Origin: an uncultured Parabacteroides sp.
GTDB taxonomy: Bacteria > Bacteroidota > Bacteroidia > Bacteroidales > Tannerellaceae
Assembly (NCBI GenBank): GCA_949298575.1
Contig: CASFXH010000003.1
Coordinates: forward strand, 1-64,000
Direction of reading: 5' to 3'
DNA length: 64,000 bases
Every line of letters begins with the position of its first letter. Position 1 is the stretch's first letter. Shown in pieces: positions 34,809 to 43,668 of this stretch. Made by a program: the position numbers and the translations under genes. A model generated the notes under the pieces. That model saw nothing but the letters and a program-made list of their open reading frames with translations, ran no database searches and was not told the origin of the DNA.

Positions 34809-37800
34809 ATGAAGAAAAATGTACTACTCTCGGTCTTAGCCGCGGCGACACTTCCTATTTGTCTCTCGGCTGAGGAGGCCCGGCTGCTGCGATTCCCCGC
34901 CACCAATGGTTCGGAGATCGTTTTCTCGTATGCCGGTGATCTCTACAAGGTATCTATCAATGGGGGAGAAGCGAGAAGGCTTACTTCCTATACCGGTTAT
35001 GAACTTTTCGCCCGTTTCTCGCCCGACGGGAAAACGATCGCTTTTACGGGCGGATACGATGGCAATAACGAGGTTTACACCATGCCGGCGGAAGGCGGTG
35101 AGCCCGTTCGTGTGACTTATACGGCCACCAATAGTCGTGATGATTTGGGCGATCGCATGGGCCCGAACAACATCGTGATGACATGGACGCCCGATGGGAA
35201 TGAGATCGTTTACCGGAACCGCATTGGCGATGGATTCTCCGGAAAGCTCTATACGGTCGGTAAGGATGGTGGGCTTTCCCAAGCTATTCCCCTGCCGGAG
35301 GGTGGCTTTTGTTCCTATGCGCCGGATGGGAAAAGGCTCGCGTACAACCGGGTCATGCGGGAGTTCCGGACTTGGAAGTATTACAAGGGAGGTATGGCCG
35401 ATGATGTCTGGATCTATGACCCGGATAAGCGGACGGTCGAGAACATTACCCACAATGAGGCCCAGGATATTTTCCCAATGTGGATCGGGGATGAGATCTA
35501 TTTCGCCTCGGACCGGGATCATACGATGAACCTCTTCGTCTACAACACCCAAACCAAGCAAACCACTAAGGTCACCAATTTCACGGAGTACGACGTGAAG
35601 TTCCCCAGTTGTTTCGGGAATACCATCGTCTTTGAGAACGGGGGCTACATTTACAAGCTCGACGCCTCCACCAAGCAGGCGGAGAAGGTCAGCGTGACGC
35701 TCGCGGCCGACAATGTCTATGCTCGGACAGAATATAAAGCGGGCGCGGACTACGTGACGACCGTCAGTGTCTCGCCGAATGGGAAGAGACTTGCGGTCAC
35801 GTCGCGCGGTGAAGTCTTCAACGTCCCGACGAAGGATGGCGTGACCAAGAATATCACGAGATCGCCCGGCGCTCACGATCGTTGCGCCGTCTGGAGCCCC
35901 GACGGGAAATGGATCGCCTACATCTCCGACGCGACGGGCGAGACTGAGATCTACCTCCAAGACGCGGAAGGCGGCGAGCCCGTGCAAGCGACCAAAAACA
36001 ACGACACCTACATCTGGAATCTCAACTGGAGTCCCGATTCCAAGACGATTGTCTACACCGACCGCAAGAACCGCGTCCGTGCGCTCGACGTAGCCTCCAA
36101 GCGAGTGACGACCCTCTCCGAATTCCCGATGGGCGCGCCGAGGCAAGTCACTTTCTCGCCCGACAGCCGCTGGATCACCTACGCCCGTGTCGCGGAAAAC
36201 AACTATTCCATTATCTATTTATATAATATGCTAGAGAAGAAGGAATACCCCGTCACCGACAAGTGGTACGAGTCCGCTTCGCCCGTGTTCAGCACCGACG
36301 GCCGGTATCTGGTCTTCTCCTCCAACAGGGATTTTGACCCGACTTACGGGCAACTGGAGTGGAACCATGTCTATAACAATATGGGAGGTGTCTATTTGGC
36401 TTTGCTCGCCGCCGATACGCCGTCGCCTTTCCTGGAGCGGGATGAGGCGGGCGTAAGCGCTGAGGAGGCCCAGACGGAGGCGGCAGGCGAGGCGGTGCCG
36501 ACAGTTAAAGTCGATCCCGAAGGCCTTTCGGACCGGATCCTCCATCTCCCCCTGCCCGGCTCGCGTTATTACAGCCTTTTCTCGGACGGCGAGCGGGTCT
36601 ACTATTATAATCAAGGGAAGATGAAATATTTCGACCTGAAGGCCCAGAAGGAAGAAACCTTGTGCGAGGCCATGATGCAGGTTGAGCCCGGAAAGAAGCC
36701 GGCCCTCTTCATGAAAGGTGGCGGCGAGTTCTACGTGGCCGAGTTGCCTAAGGCGCCGATCACGCTGTCCGACGCGGTCGACCTCGCCGACATGCGTGTC
36801 CTTGTCGACTACCCGAAGGAATGGGCGCAGATCTACGACGAGGCTTGGCGGGCTTTCCGCGATGGTTTCTATCTGGAGAATATGCACGGTAAGGACTGGA
36901 AAGCGCTCAAGGAAAAATACGCGTGCCTGCTGCCTTTCGTCAAGACGCGACTCGACTTGAACTACGTGATTGGGGAGCTGATTGGCGAGTTGGGCGTGGG
37001 CCACGCTTACGTGAATCCGGGCGAGATGCCCCGTGGAAAACGCGTCTCGATGGGCCTCTTGGGCGCCGAGATCTCGCGGGATAAGAGCGGTTTCTTCCGC
37101 TTGGAGAAGATCCTGCCCGGAGCCTCGTGGAGCGAGAAACTGCGCTCGCCCTTGACCGAACCGGGGATCGAGGCTCAGGCGGGCGACTACATCGTCGCGA
37201 TCGATGGCGTCCCGACCAATTCGGTGAACGATCTTTATAAACTCTTGGTCGGTAAGGCCAACGTCGCGACAGAGCTTTCGCTCAACAGCCAGCCCAAGCT
37301 CGACGGCGCCCGCCGTGTCGTGATCCGTCCGCTGGCCGAGGAATATTCTCTCTATCATTACAATTGGATCCAGGAGAACATCCGGAAGGTGGATGAGGCT
37401 ACGGATGGCCGTGTCGGCTACATCTATATCCCCGACATGGGGCCGGAGGGGCTCAACGAGTTCTCCCGCTATTTCTATCCCCAGCTCGATAAGGAAGGGC
37501 TTATCATCGACGACCGGGCCAACGGCGGCGGCAACGTCTCGCCCATGATCCTCGAACGGCTGGCCCGCGAGCCTTATCGCCTGACGATGCGCCGCGGCTC
37601 GAACCTCATCAACACCGTCCCCGACGGGACGCTGGTCGGCCCTATGGTCTGCCTGATCAACAAATATTCCGCGTCCGACGGCGACCTCTTCCCCTGGGGC
37701 TTCCGGGCTTTGGGCTTGGGGAAACTGATCGGTACGCGCACTTGGGGAGGTATCATCGGCATCAGCGGACCCCTGCCCTACATGGACGGGACCGACATTC

Positions 37801-38012
37801 GTGTGCCCTTCTTCACGAGCTATGACCCCAAGACGGGCGACTGGATCATCGAGAACCATGGCGTCGGCCCCGACATTGAGGTAGACAACGACCCGATCCG
37901 CGAGTGGAACGGCGAGGATCAACAACTCGACCGCGCCATCCAAGAGGTGATGAGCCAACTCAAGGACCGCAAGCCCCTGCCGCCTGTCCCCGCGCCGAGG
38001 GTTTGGAAATGA
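34809..38012 (+). CDS. Tricorn-like S41 peptidase
   Basis: A 1067-residue exported tricorn-core protease homologue. A signal peptide (about residues 1-20) precedes two beta-propeller regions with TolB/PD40 turns (for example FSPDGKTIAFTGG, SPDGKWIAYISD, SPDSRWITYAR). A linker, a C1-type helical region, a PDZ domain (LGAEISRDKSGFFRLEKILPG ... AGDYIVAIDGVPT) and the S41 catalytic core follow. The nucleophile Ser is in NKYSASDGDLFPWGF and the glycine-rich IIDDRANGGG precedes it. It probably degrades peptides in the periplasm. Architecture and length match the family; no neighbour is functionally linked. Confidence 0.92.
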   Translation: MKKNVLLSVLAAATLPICLSAEEARLLRFPATNGSEIVFSYAGDLYKVSINGGEARRLTSYTGYELFARFSPDGKTIAFTGGYDGNNEVYTMPAEGGEPVRVTYTATNSRDDLGDRMGPNNIVMTWTPDGNEIVYRNRIGDGFSGKLYTVGKDGGLSQAIPLPEGGFCSYAPDGKRLAYNRVMREFRTWKYYKGGMADDVWIYDPDKRTVENITHNEAQDIFPMWIGDEIYFASDRDHTMNLFVYNTQTKQTTKVTNFTEYDVKFPSCFGNTIVFENGGYIYKLDASTKQAEKVSVTLAADNVYARTEYKAGADYVTTVSVSPNGKRLAVTSRGEVFNVPTKDGVTKNITRSPGAHDRCAVWSPDGKWIAYISDATGETEIYLQDAEGGEPVQATKNNDTYIWNLNWSPDSKTIVYTDRKNRVRALDVASKRVTTLSEFPMGAPRQVTFSPDSRWITYARVAENNYSIIYLYNMLEKKEYPVTDKWYESASPVFSTDGRYLVFSSNRDFDPTYGQLEWNHVYNNMGGVYLALLAADTPSPFLERDEAGVSAEEAQTEAAGEAVPTVKVDPEGLSDRILHLPLPGSRYYSLFSDGERVYYYNQGKMKYFDLKAQKEETLCEAMMQVEPGKKPALFMKGGGEFYVAELPKAPITLSDAVDLADMRVLVDYPKEWAQIYDEAWRAFRDGFYLENMHGKDWKALKEKYACLLPFVKTRLDLNYVIGELIGELGVGHAYVNPGEMPRGKRVSMGLLGAEISRDKSGFFRLEKILPGASWSEKLRSPLTEPGIEAQAGDYIVAIDGVPTNSVNDLYKLLVGKANVATELSLNSQPKLDGARRVVIRPLAEEYSLYHYNWIQENIRKVDEATDGRVGYIYIPDMGPEGLNEFSRYFYPQLDKEGLIIDDRANGGGNVSPMILERLAREPYRLTMRRGSNLINTVPDGTLVGPMVCLINKYSASDGDLFPWGFRALGLGKLIGTRTWGGIIGISGPLPYMDGTDIRVPFFTSYDPKTGDWIIENHGVGPDIEVDNDPIREWNGEDQQLDRAIQEVMSQLKDRKPLPPVPAPRVWK

Positions 38013-38020
38013 AAAGTTTG

Positions 38021-38237
38021 AGTGAGCGTGTGTGAAAAGCTCCCCCGTGAGGGGAGCTGTCAGCGCAGCTGACTGAGGGGTTGACTGATGGGTTACATGA
38101 AAAAAGTTTTTGATGTTTTCTTGGTTTATTCCGACCCCTCACCCGCTTCGCGGGAGCTCCCCTCTCGGGGGAGCTTTCCACACACGCTAGGGGAATGGAA
38201 CCCAAGAGAGTATTCCGCTCCCCTCACGGGGGAGCTT
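38021..38237. repeat. Partial copies of the CAACCCCTCA-type hairpin element
   Basis: Right-half sequence at about 38021-38083 carries the AGCTCCCC/GGGGAGCT stem, the GTCAGC/GCTGAC stem and the terminal TGAGGGGTTG. A second piece from 38134 to 38237 begins ACCCCTCA, has a CCCGC/GCGGG stem and two AGCTCCCC/GGGGGAGCT stems, but lacks the normal right end. These are degraded relatives of the three full elements at 46-47 kb. They lie between the tricorn-like and AraC genes, which converge. Confidence 0.75.
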
Positions 38238-38250
38238 TTTGAGAGGCGCT

Positions 38251-39093
38251 TCACTTCCCATTCCGATACTCCAAAGGCCCGACTCCCACGTGCCGCTTGA
38301 AGTATTTCCCGAAAAAAGAAAGGCTTGGAAAATTCAGCGAATAGGCGATCTCCTGGATCGAAAGGTCCGTCTCCCGCAGGCGCGTCTTCGCCTCCATGAT
38401 AATCATGCTCGAGATCACCTCGCCGCACGTCTTGCCCGTCGCCTGGCGCACCGTCGTGCTCAGATGGGCCGGCGTGATGCCCAGCTTCTCGGCGTAGAAC
38501 GAGACGCTCCGCTCATGCGCGTAATGCCGCAACACCAGCTCGCCGAACGCCTTGCTGATCCGCTCGGCCGTCGTCTGGGCCTCGCGGGGCGGACGGTGCT
38601 GGAGGCCGCGACGGCCTATGGCGCTGAGGATGAAAAACAATTGGTACTTGATCGACTCCCGGTCGTCGAAATGCCCGCGGACGAAACTCTCGAGCGTCAG
38701 CTCCAGGTAGTTCCGCACCAGCGGCCGGTCGTCGTCGACAAGGCGGATCGCCGCGTTCTCGCGCAGGGCGTAGAAAACCCCCATGATGGGCTTGGGCCAC
38801 GTGGCGTACTCGACGAACTCGCTCGAGTAGCCCAGGAAATAAACCTCCACCTCGTCGGAAATGGTATGGATCTGGAGGATGCTGTTCGGGAGGATCGTGA
38901 TCACGTCGCCCGCCCGCACGTCATAGCGCACCAGGTTGATCGACGCCTCGACCGCCCCCCGCAAGCAATAAGCGATCACCATCGCCTTCAGTCGGCAAGG
39001 GTAGTTGGTATAAAGCTTCAGCACCTCCGAGGTGGTCAGCTTGCCCGCGATGAAGTCTTGCGGGATATCGATTTTAGGCAGTTCGTTTTCCAT
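38251..39093 (-). CDS. AraC-family transcriptional regulator
   Basis: A 280-residue regulator. The N-terminal half is a cupin-like sensor (VRYDVRAGDVITILPNSILQIHTIS is typical of this fold). The C-terminal ~95 residues form two helix-turn-helix motifs (SFYAEKLGITPAHLSTTVRQATGKTCGEVI and SIQEIAYSLNFPSLSFFGKYFKRHVGVGPLEYR). I prefer ATG 39093; an ATG at 39123 would add ten residues. It is divergent from the lipoprotein cluster beginning at 39322, 228 bp away, so it is a candidate regulator of that cluster (inference). Confidence 0.9.
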   Translation of the reverse strand: MENELPKIDIPQDFIAGKLTTSEVLKLYTNYPCRLKAMVIAYCLRGAVEASINLVRYDVRAGDVITILPNSILQIHTISDEVEVYFLGYSSEFVEYATWPKPIMGVFYALRENAAIRLVDDDRPLVRNYLELTLESFVRGHFDDRESIKYQLFFILSAIGRRGLQHRPPREAQTTAERISKAFGELVLRHYAHERSVSFYAEKLGITPAHLSTTVRQATGKTCGEVISSMIIMEAKTRLRETDLSIQEIAYSLNFPSLSFFGKYFKRHVGVGPLEYRNGK

Positions 39094-39321
39094 GTCCGCG
39101 AAGATAAACAAATCTTCCCCCAATCTAACAAAAAGGACACAAAACGTAAAAAATCGATCGCCCCCACCCTGTAGGAAGCCTATTTAAGCGCTTCCTCCCG
39201 ATCTCTCCCTAAAAAATAGAACACCGATTCCCATAAAAGGCTCTTTCGCGTATGCGGGGATTCGTGTTATTTCGCGACGGTGAAAAAGTGAGAAATTGTA
39301 ACAACGATAAACAAATATTGC

Positions 39322-40146
39322 ATGATGAAATTAACACAGATTTTTGGAGGGCTCCTCTGCGCCCTCGGAGGATGGGCGCTCACCGCCTGCTCGGCCGACG
39401 AGTCGACGGAGCAACTCCTCGGCGAAGGGAAAGGCGCCGTCCGCATCGCCCTCGAGGCTGACGCGGGGTTTGGGCCCGCGACCAAGGCGGTGGATGAAAA
39501 AAACTATGTGACACAACATCCCATTAGCGATTATACTGTACAAATATTGAAAGATGGAGCCCTCGTCTCTGGCATGGAGTGGAAATACTCGGATATCCCG
39601 GAGGGCCTGATCGAGCTGGGCAACGGGACGTACCAAATCGTGGCCTTCGACGGCGAGGAGTACAACGAGAACGCTTCTACCCGCGAGGGCATCTATATGT
39701 ACGGGGAGACGAGCGTCGCGGTGGAAAGTAACCAAGTAACCCCTGAGACCATCCACTGCACCCCCGCCTGCGGCAAGCTGGTTGTCAAGTTCGACGAGAA
39801 GATGGCGGATTATTTCAACGATTACTCCATCCAGTTCAAGACGAAAGCGGCGGGAGAGGGAACCAGCGCCGCGGCTTGGCTGAAAACGGACACGGACCCC
39901 ATTTACTTGAAACTGGAGGAAGGTGGCGAGACGGTCACGGCATCTTTCTCCATCATGAAGAAGGACGGCTCACCCGCCAACGTGAACGCCCTGACCAAGA
40001 CGATGAAGTGGGGAAACAGCTGGACCATCAACGTAAGCCCGAACCCCACCAGCACGTCGGGCAACCTCGGCATCACGATTACCATCGTAACGGATGATTT
40101 GAAGGAGGAAGAGGTACCCATCGAGATTCCCTCGGAGTGGTTATAA
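39322..40146 (+). CDS. DUF4493-type surface lipoprotein
   Basis: A 274-residue lipoprotein with lipobox LTAC (Cys ~23) followed by SADEST, an acidic segment like the lipoprotein export signals that send Bacteroidetes lipoproteins to the outer face of the outer membrane. The body matches the DUF4493-type domain: an early GAVRIALEADAG...TKAVDEKNYVT stretch, then short beta-strand-rich segments (GNGTYQIVAFDGEEYN, YMYGETSVAVESNQVT). No enzymatic motif was recognised. It heads a run of similar genes; the next starts 36 bp downstream. Confidence 0.75.
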   Translation: MMKLTQIFGGLLCALGGWALTACSADESTEQLLGEGKGAVRIALEADAGFGPATKAVDEKNYVTQHPISDYTVQILKDGALVSGMEWKYSDIPEGLIELGNGTYQIVAFDGEEYNENASTREGIYMYGETSVAVESNQVTPETIHCTPACGKLVVKFDEKMADYFNDYSIQFKTKAAGEGTSAAAWLKTDTDPIYLKLEEGGETVTASFSIMKKDGSPANVNALTKTMKWGNSWTINVSPNPTSTSGNLGITITIVTDDLKEEEVPIEIPSEWL

Positions 40147-40182
40147 ACAATATGTAGAACCTGGATTAAACAAGCGACGAAT

Positions 40183-41508
40183 ATGAGATTCAAGAATATG
40201 ATACTCGCGGGTTGCGCGCTGGCGCTGGGCCTTGCCTCCTGCGAGATGAAAAACGAACTTTGGGAAAAAGAAGGAAATACGTCCGGCGAGATGGGCTTGC
40301 TCGACTTGAGCTTGGCCGTCAACGCCGCCAACAATGTAGTGACCAAGGCCGCCGTGGAGGGGGGGACAGAGGTAAACGGTCCGACAGTAAGCGCGGAAGG
40401 CTTCGAGCTGGACATCGCGAACGCGGACGGCTCATACAAGAAAACGCATGAGTACGACCCGGAGAACACCACCATCGAATTGCCCGTGGGCGACTACACC
40501 GTGACGGCGCATTCGCCCGGCGAGTGCGAGGCGACCAGCTTCGCGGCATACTACAGCGGGAAGCAATCTTTCAAGATTACCGCCGGAGAGACGGAACCCG
40601 TGGAAGTGCTTTGCAAGATGGCGAACACCAAGATACAGGTGACATTCGACCAGAGCCTGTGGGATGATGAATTCCAGAGCTGGACCGTCACCGTCACCCC
40701 GGTGGGTGCGAATATGGCGTGGCCGTTCAGTGGAAAGAGCGGAGAGATCACGCAACCTAACCCGATCTATTGGATGCTGCCGGACAACGTGAAGACCATC
40801 CGGGCGGAGTTCTTGGGCGTGAACAGCGAGGGCAAGAACGTCACCGTATCGTATAGCTTCGAGAAGCCCGTGGAGGCGGACAGCGAGTATTGGACGGGCG
40901 CCGACGCGTTGGCCATCACCGTGAAGTCCGAGAAGACCACCGAGGAGAATCCTTCCGGCGTGAATGGCGTGACCATCGACGCGGAGGTGACGTGGAACGA
41001 GCTGGAGGATAACGTAACCATCCCCGTGGAAGGAACGGAGACCGAACCGACCGACCCCAGCGAGCCCGGAACGGATGAGCCGGATGAGCCTGCTACGGGG
41101 GATGGCGGAATTGTTATCTCCGATGGTGGCACGGGCTATTTAGAGGATGGAGTGGTTGTAAATAACTCGGAGTTCCCGGAAGATGTCGCCGTGAACATGA
41201 CTGTCCCGAAAGGAATCAAGAGCGTATTTGTCAAGATTGGCACTACGGATAAGGAAGGTTTTGCTAGTATGATTGGTCCTATGGGTTTGATGGATGGCGA
41301 CGGTATGGATTTGGCTTCGGAAGAGGCTAAGGGACTTAGTACACTTTTCGATTTGCCTACGGCGAACGCTACGGACTATCGTTTTACAATGAGTGGAACG
41401 CTTTTTGGCATGTTGGGAAACTTCAAGGGAACGCATGATTTTGAGCTTACGGTTATCGACCAAGAAGGCAATGACGCTTCCGCCACGTTGACAATAACGA
41501 TTAATTAA
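40183..41508 (+). CDS. DUF4493-type surface lipoprotein with Ig-like tail
   Basis: A 441-residue lipoprotein; lipobox ASC near residue 20 with an acidic EMKNELWEKE export-like signal. DUF4493-type region at about 30-270 (LSLAVNAANNVVTKAAV, IELPVGDYTVTAHSPGE, YYSGKQSFKITAGETEPVEVLCKMANTKIQVTFD). A proline/acid-rich linker (EGTETEPTDPSEPGTDEPDEP, broken here by residue count) leads to a small C-terminal domain ending in LTITIN that looks like a beta-sandwich. The next gene begins 13 bp downstream. Function unknown; probably a surface adhesin or structural protein. Confidence 0.75.
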   Translation: MRFKNMILAGCALALGLASCEMKNELWEKEGNTSGEMGLLDLSLAVNAANNVVTKAAVEGGTEVNGPTVSAEGFELDIANADGSYKKTHEYDPENTTIELPVGDYTVTAHSPGECEATSFAAYYSGKQSFKITAGETEPVEVLCKMANTKIQVTFDQSLWDDEFQSWTVTVTPVGANMAWPFSGKSGEITQPNPIYWMLPDNVKTIRAEFLGVNSEGKNVTVSYSFEKPVEADSEYWTGADALAITVKSEKTTEENPSGVNGVTIDAEVTWNELEDNVTIPVEGTETEPTDPSEPGTDEPDEPATGDGGIVISDGGTGYLEDGVVVNNSEFPEDVAVNMTVPKGIKSVFVKIGTTDKEGFASMIGPMGLMDGDGMDLASEEAKGLSTLFDLPTANATDYRFTMSGTLFGMLGNFKGTHDFELTVIDQEGNDASATLTITIN

Positions 41509-41521
41509 TAAGGACCGAATC

Positions 41522-43420
41522 ATGAGACATCTATTCCATAACATCTTATGTATAGCCTGCGCCCTCTTGTGCTTCGCTTGCGGGGCGGAGGACGACCCCG
41601 CCGCCTTGGGTGGCAAAGGCTACCTGCGCCTCAGTGTGGGTCAGAGCAACGAGTTGACCACGAAGGCGGATGAATACAAGTTCGACCGCATCGCCGTGGA
41701 CATCAAGAACAGCGAGAACAAGACCGTAAAATCGACCACCGATTTCGACGCTGAGTGGAAAGGCAAGCAAATCGAGCTGCCGGTGGGCGAGTATACCATC
41801 GAGGCATATTCCTACGCTTGGGATGGCGAGGCCGGCGCGGATAAGGCCTACTATAAAGGTTCCGATAAAGTGACAATCGAGAGCGGCAAGCCCGCCACGG
41901 CGGAGGTGAAATGCTACCTCGCGAACGTGAAGGTGACGGTCGCTTTCGAGGAAGCTTTCCTTGAAGCTTTGGGCACGGGCTCGATGGCTGTCCAGATCCA
42001 AAACGTGAACGATAAAACTCAAACGTATCAGGCGGTGGACTTCGAGGCGAAAGCCGGAAAGCAAGTCTGCTATTTCGCCGCCACGGATTTGGACATCAAA
42101 TACACCGTGACGAACGCCGAGGGCGAGAAGAACAACGACACCCACGAGTTGCGCTGCGTGAAGGCCAAGACGCATTACCTCGTCACCTTCAAGTTGCCGC
42201 AGCAGGGACAGAGCGATTTCACCGTGACGGTGGACGGCACGATGACGCAATACGAATGCACCATCACCGTGAACCCCAACGATGCGAGCGCGGCCTTGCT
42301 TAGCGTCAACCCGTGGGCGAAGTTCGCCTACCTGAAGGCGGAGAGCGTGAACCCGGGCGGCGCGGACATCTCCTCCTTGAAGTTCCAATACCGCGAGAAG
42401 GACACCGAGGCGTGGACCGACGCCGAGGCTACGGAGGAGACCGACGAGGAGTCGAACAAGTTCTACACCGGAAAGACCGGAGAGCTGAAGCCCGCTACTA
42501 AATACGAGTATCGCTTGGCGAGCGCCGACGGGAAATCATTTACCACTCCCGCGGAGGAGTTCACCACCGAGGCGGCGACGGTGCTGCCGAATAGTAGCTT
42601 CGATGGTTGGAGTGATGCTAGTTTTAAAACTTATAACGGCGTTCCTTATCCAATTGCACCTACAGAAACCATAGTTTATGGGACAAGTGGCGATAAAAGT
42701 CCGATTAGTTTTTGGGATTCTGGAAATGCGGGTGGTGCGATGGCAGAAAAATATCCTACTGAAAAATTCGAGGAGAACGGGAAGACAGGCGCAAAATTAT
42801 CCTCTCAATTTGTTGGAATATTAGGTGCGGGTAAATTCGCTGCGGGTAACATCTATACGGGACATTATTATTATACAAGTATATGGCCGATGGGTGCCCA
42901 GATTTTCTTTGGTCAGCCGTTCACGTCCCGTCCTACGCAATTGAAAGGTCGTTTCAAATATACGCGCGGTACAACTATAGATTATGGCGAAGATCCTTAT
43001 AAGTCTGAGTTGAGCAAATCCGGTGGCGACCAATGCGGCCTCTACATCGCTTTGACGGATAATGAAGGTTTGGAATGCGATGGTAATAAATATGCATTTG
43101 AAATTGATAATTTGGCGAGTGCCGACGACGCGGATCATTTCAAATACAAGAATACGATTGATTTCTCTGAAAAGAACAAGAATATTGTTGCTTACGGTAC
43201 TATTTCGGAAACGGAAGCCAAAGGCACAGGCGAATGGCAAGATTTCGTTATCGACCTCAAGTATCGCGACCTTACTCGCGTACCGAAATACATCATCGTG
43301 GTAGCGTCTGCCAGCAAGTACGGCGACTACTTCACCGGAAGCTCCGGCAGCGTCATGTACATCGACGACTTCGAGTTGGTTTACGGAGATAATCCGGTAG
43401 TGGAGGAAAAAACAAAATAA
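41522..43420 (+). CDS. DUF4493 + fibronectin-like + PCMD lipoprotein
   Basis: A 632-residue surface lipoprotein (lipobox CFAC, then GAEDD). Three parts are visible: a DUF4493 domain at ~25-250 (LSVGQSNELTTKADEYKFD, LPVGEYTIEAYSYAWDG); a fibronectin-III-like segment at ~265-345 (KYEYRLASADGKSF); and a PCMD domain at ~350-625 (NSSFDGWSDAS, GAKLSSQFVG, FGQPFTSRPTQLKGRFKYT, LTRVPKYIIVVASASKYGDYFTGSSGSVMYIDDFEL). PCMD is a lectin/carbohydrate-related beta-sandwich of unknown role. The PCMD-coding stretch 42600-43260 is more AT-rich than its surroundings, suggesting replacement. Confidence 0.8.
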   Translation: MRHLFHNILCIACALLCFACGAEDDPAALGGKGYLRLSVGQSNELTTKADEYKFDRIAVDIKNSENKTVKSTTDFDAEWKGKQIELPVGEYTIEAYSYAWDGEAGADKAYYKGSDKVTIESGKPATAEVKCYLANVKVTVAFEEAFLEALGTGSMAVQIQNVNDKTQTYQAVDFEAKAGKQVCYFAATDLDIKYTVTNAEGEKNNDTHELRCVKAKTHYLVTFKLPQQGQSDFTVTVDGTMTQYECTITVNPNDASAALLSVNPWAKFAYLKAESVNPGGADISSLKFQYREKDTEAWTDAEATEETDEESNKFYTGKTGELKPATKYEYRLASADGKSFTTPAEEFTTEAATVLPNSSFDGWSDASFKTYNGVPYPIAPTETIVYGTSGDKSPISFWDSGNAGGAMAEKYPTEKFEENGKTGAKLSSQFVGILGAGKFAAGNIYTGHYYYTSIWPMGAQIFFGQPFTSRPTQLKGRFKYTRGTTIDYGEDPYKSELSKSGGDQCGLYIALTDNEGLECDGNKYAFEIDNLASADDADHFKYKNTIDFSEKNKNIVAYGTISETEAKGTGEWQDFVIDLKYRDLTRVPKYIIVVASASKYGDYFTGSSGSVMYIDDFELVYGDNPVVEEKTK

Positions 43421-43442
43421 TTCGCTAAATTCGCGAAACCCC

Positions 43443-43624
43443 TTCTCGGGCGAGAAATTGACATTTCGGAATGGAAAAATTCATTTCTCGCCCGAGAAGT
43501 TAACCTTTCGGAAGGAGAAGATTCACTTCTCGCCCGAGAAGTTCGATTTTTGAAATGAGAAAACGCGTTTCTCGCCCGAGAAATTAGCTTTCCGAAACGG
43601 AAATCTTCATTTCTCGCCCGAGAA
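43443..43624. repeat. 42-bp tandem array built on a palindrome
   Basis: The near-palindrome TTCTCG(GG/CC)CGAGAA occurs at 43443, 43485, 43527, 43569 and 43611, always 42 bp apart. The 28-bp intervals vary but each holds a shorter dyad of TTTCGGAATGGAAA type, so the array alternates large and small dyads. It begins 22 bp after the PCMD stop and ends before the DUF6261-like gene. It resembles a CRISPR at first glance, but the 'spacers' are homologous to each other. Confidence 0.95.
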
Positions 43625-43668
43625 GCCAGAAATAACTGATTTATTAACAACTAAAATTTTTAATCACC

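Noticed and set aside
36231..37958. 575-codon minus-strand frame
   Set aside because: Antisense of the tricorn-like protease, whose PDZ and S41 motifs are intact.
43443..43624. CRISPR-like appearance of the 42-bp array
   Set aside because: The 28-bp intervals are homologous to each other and contain dyads, the conserved part is only 14 bp, and no cas gene is nearby.
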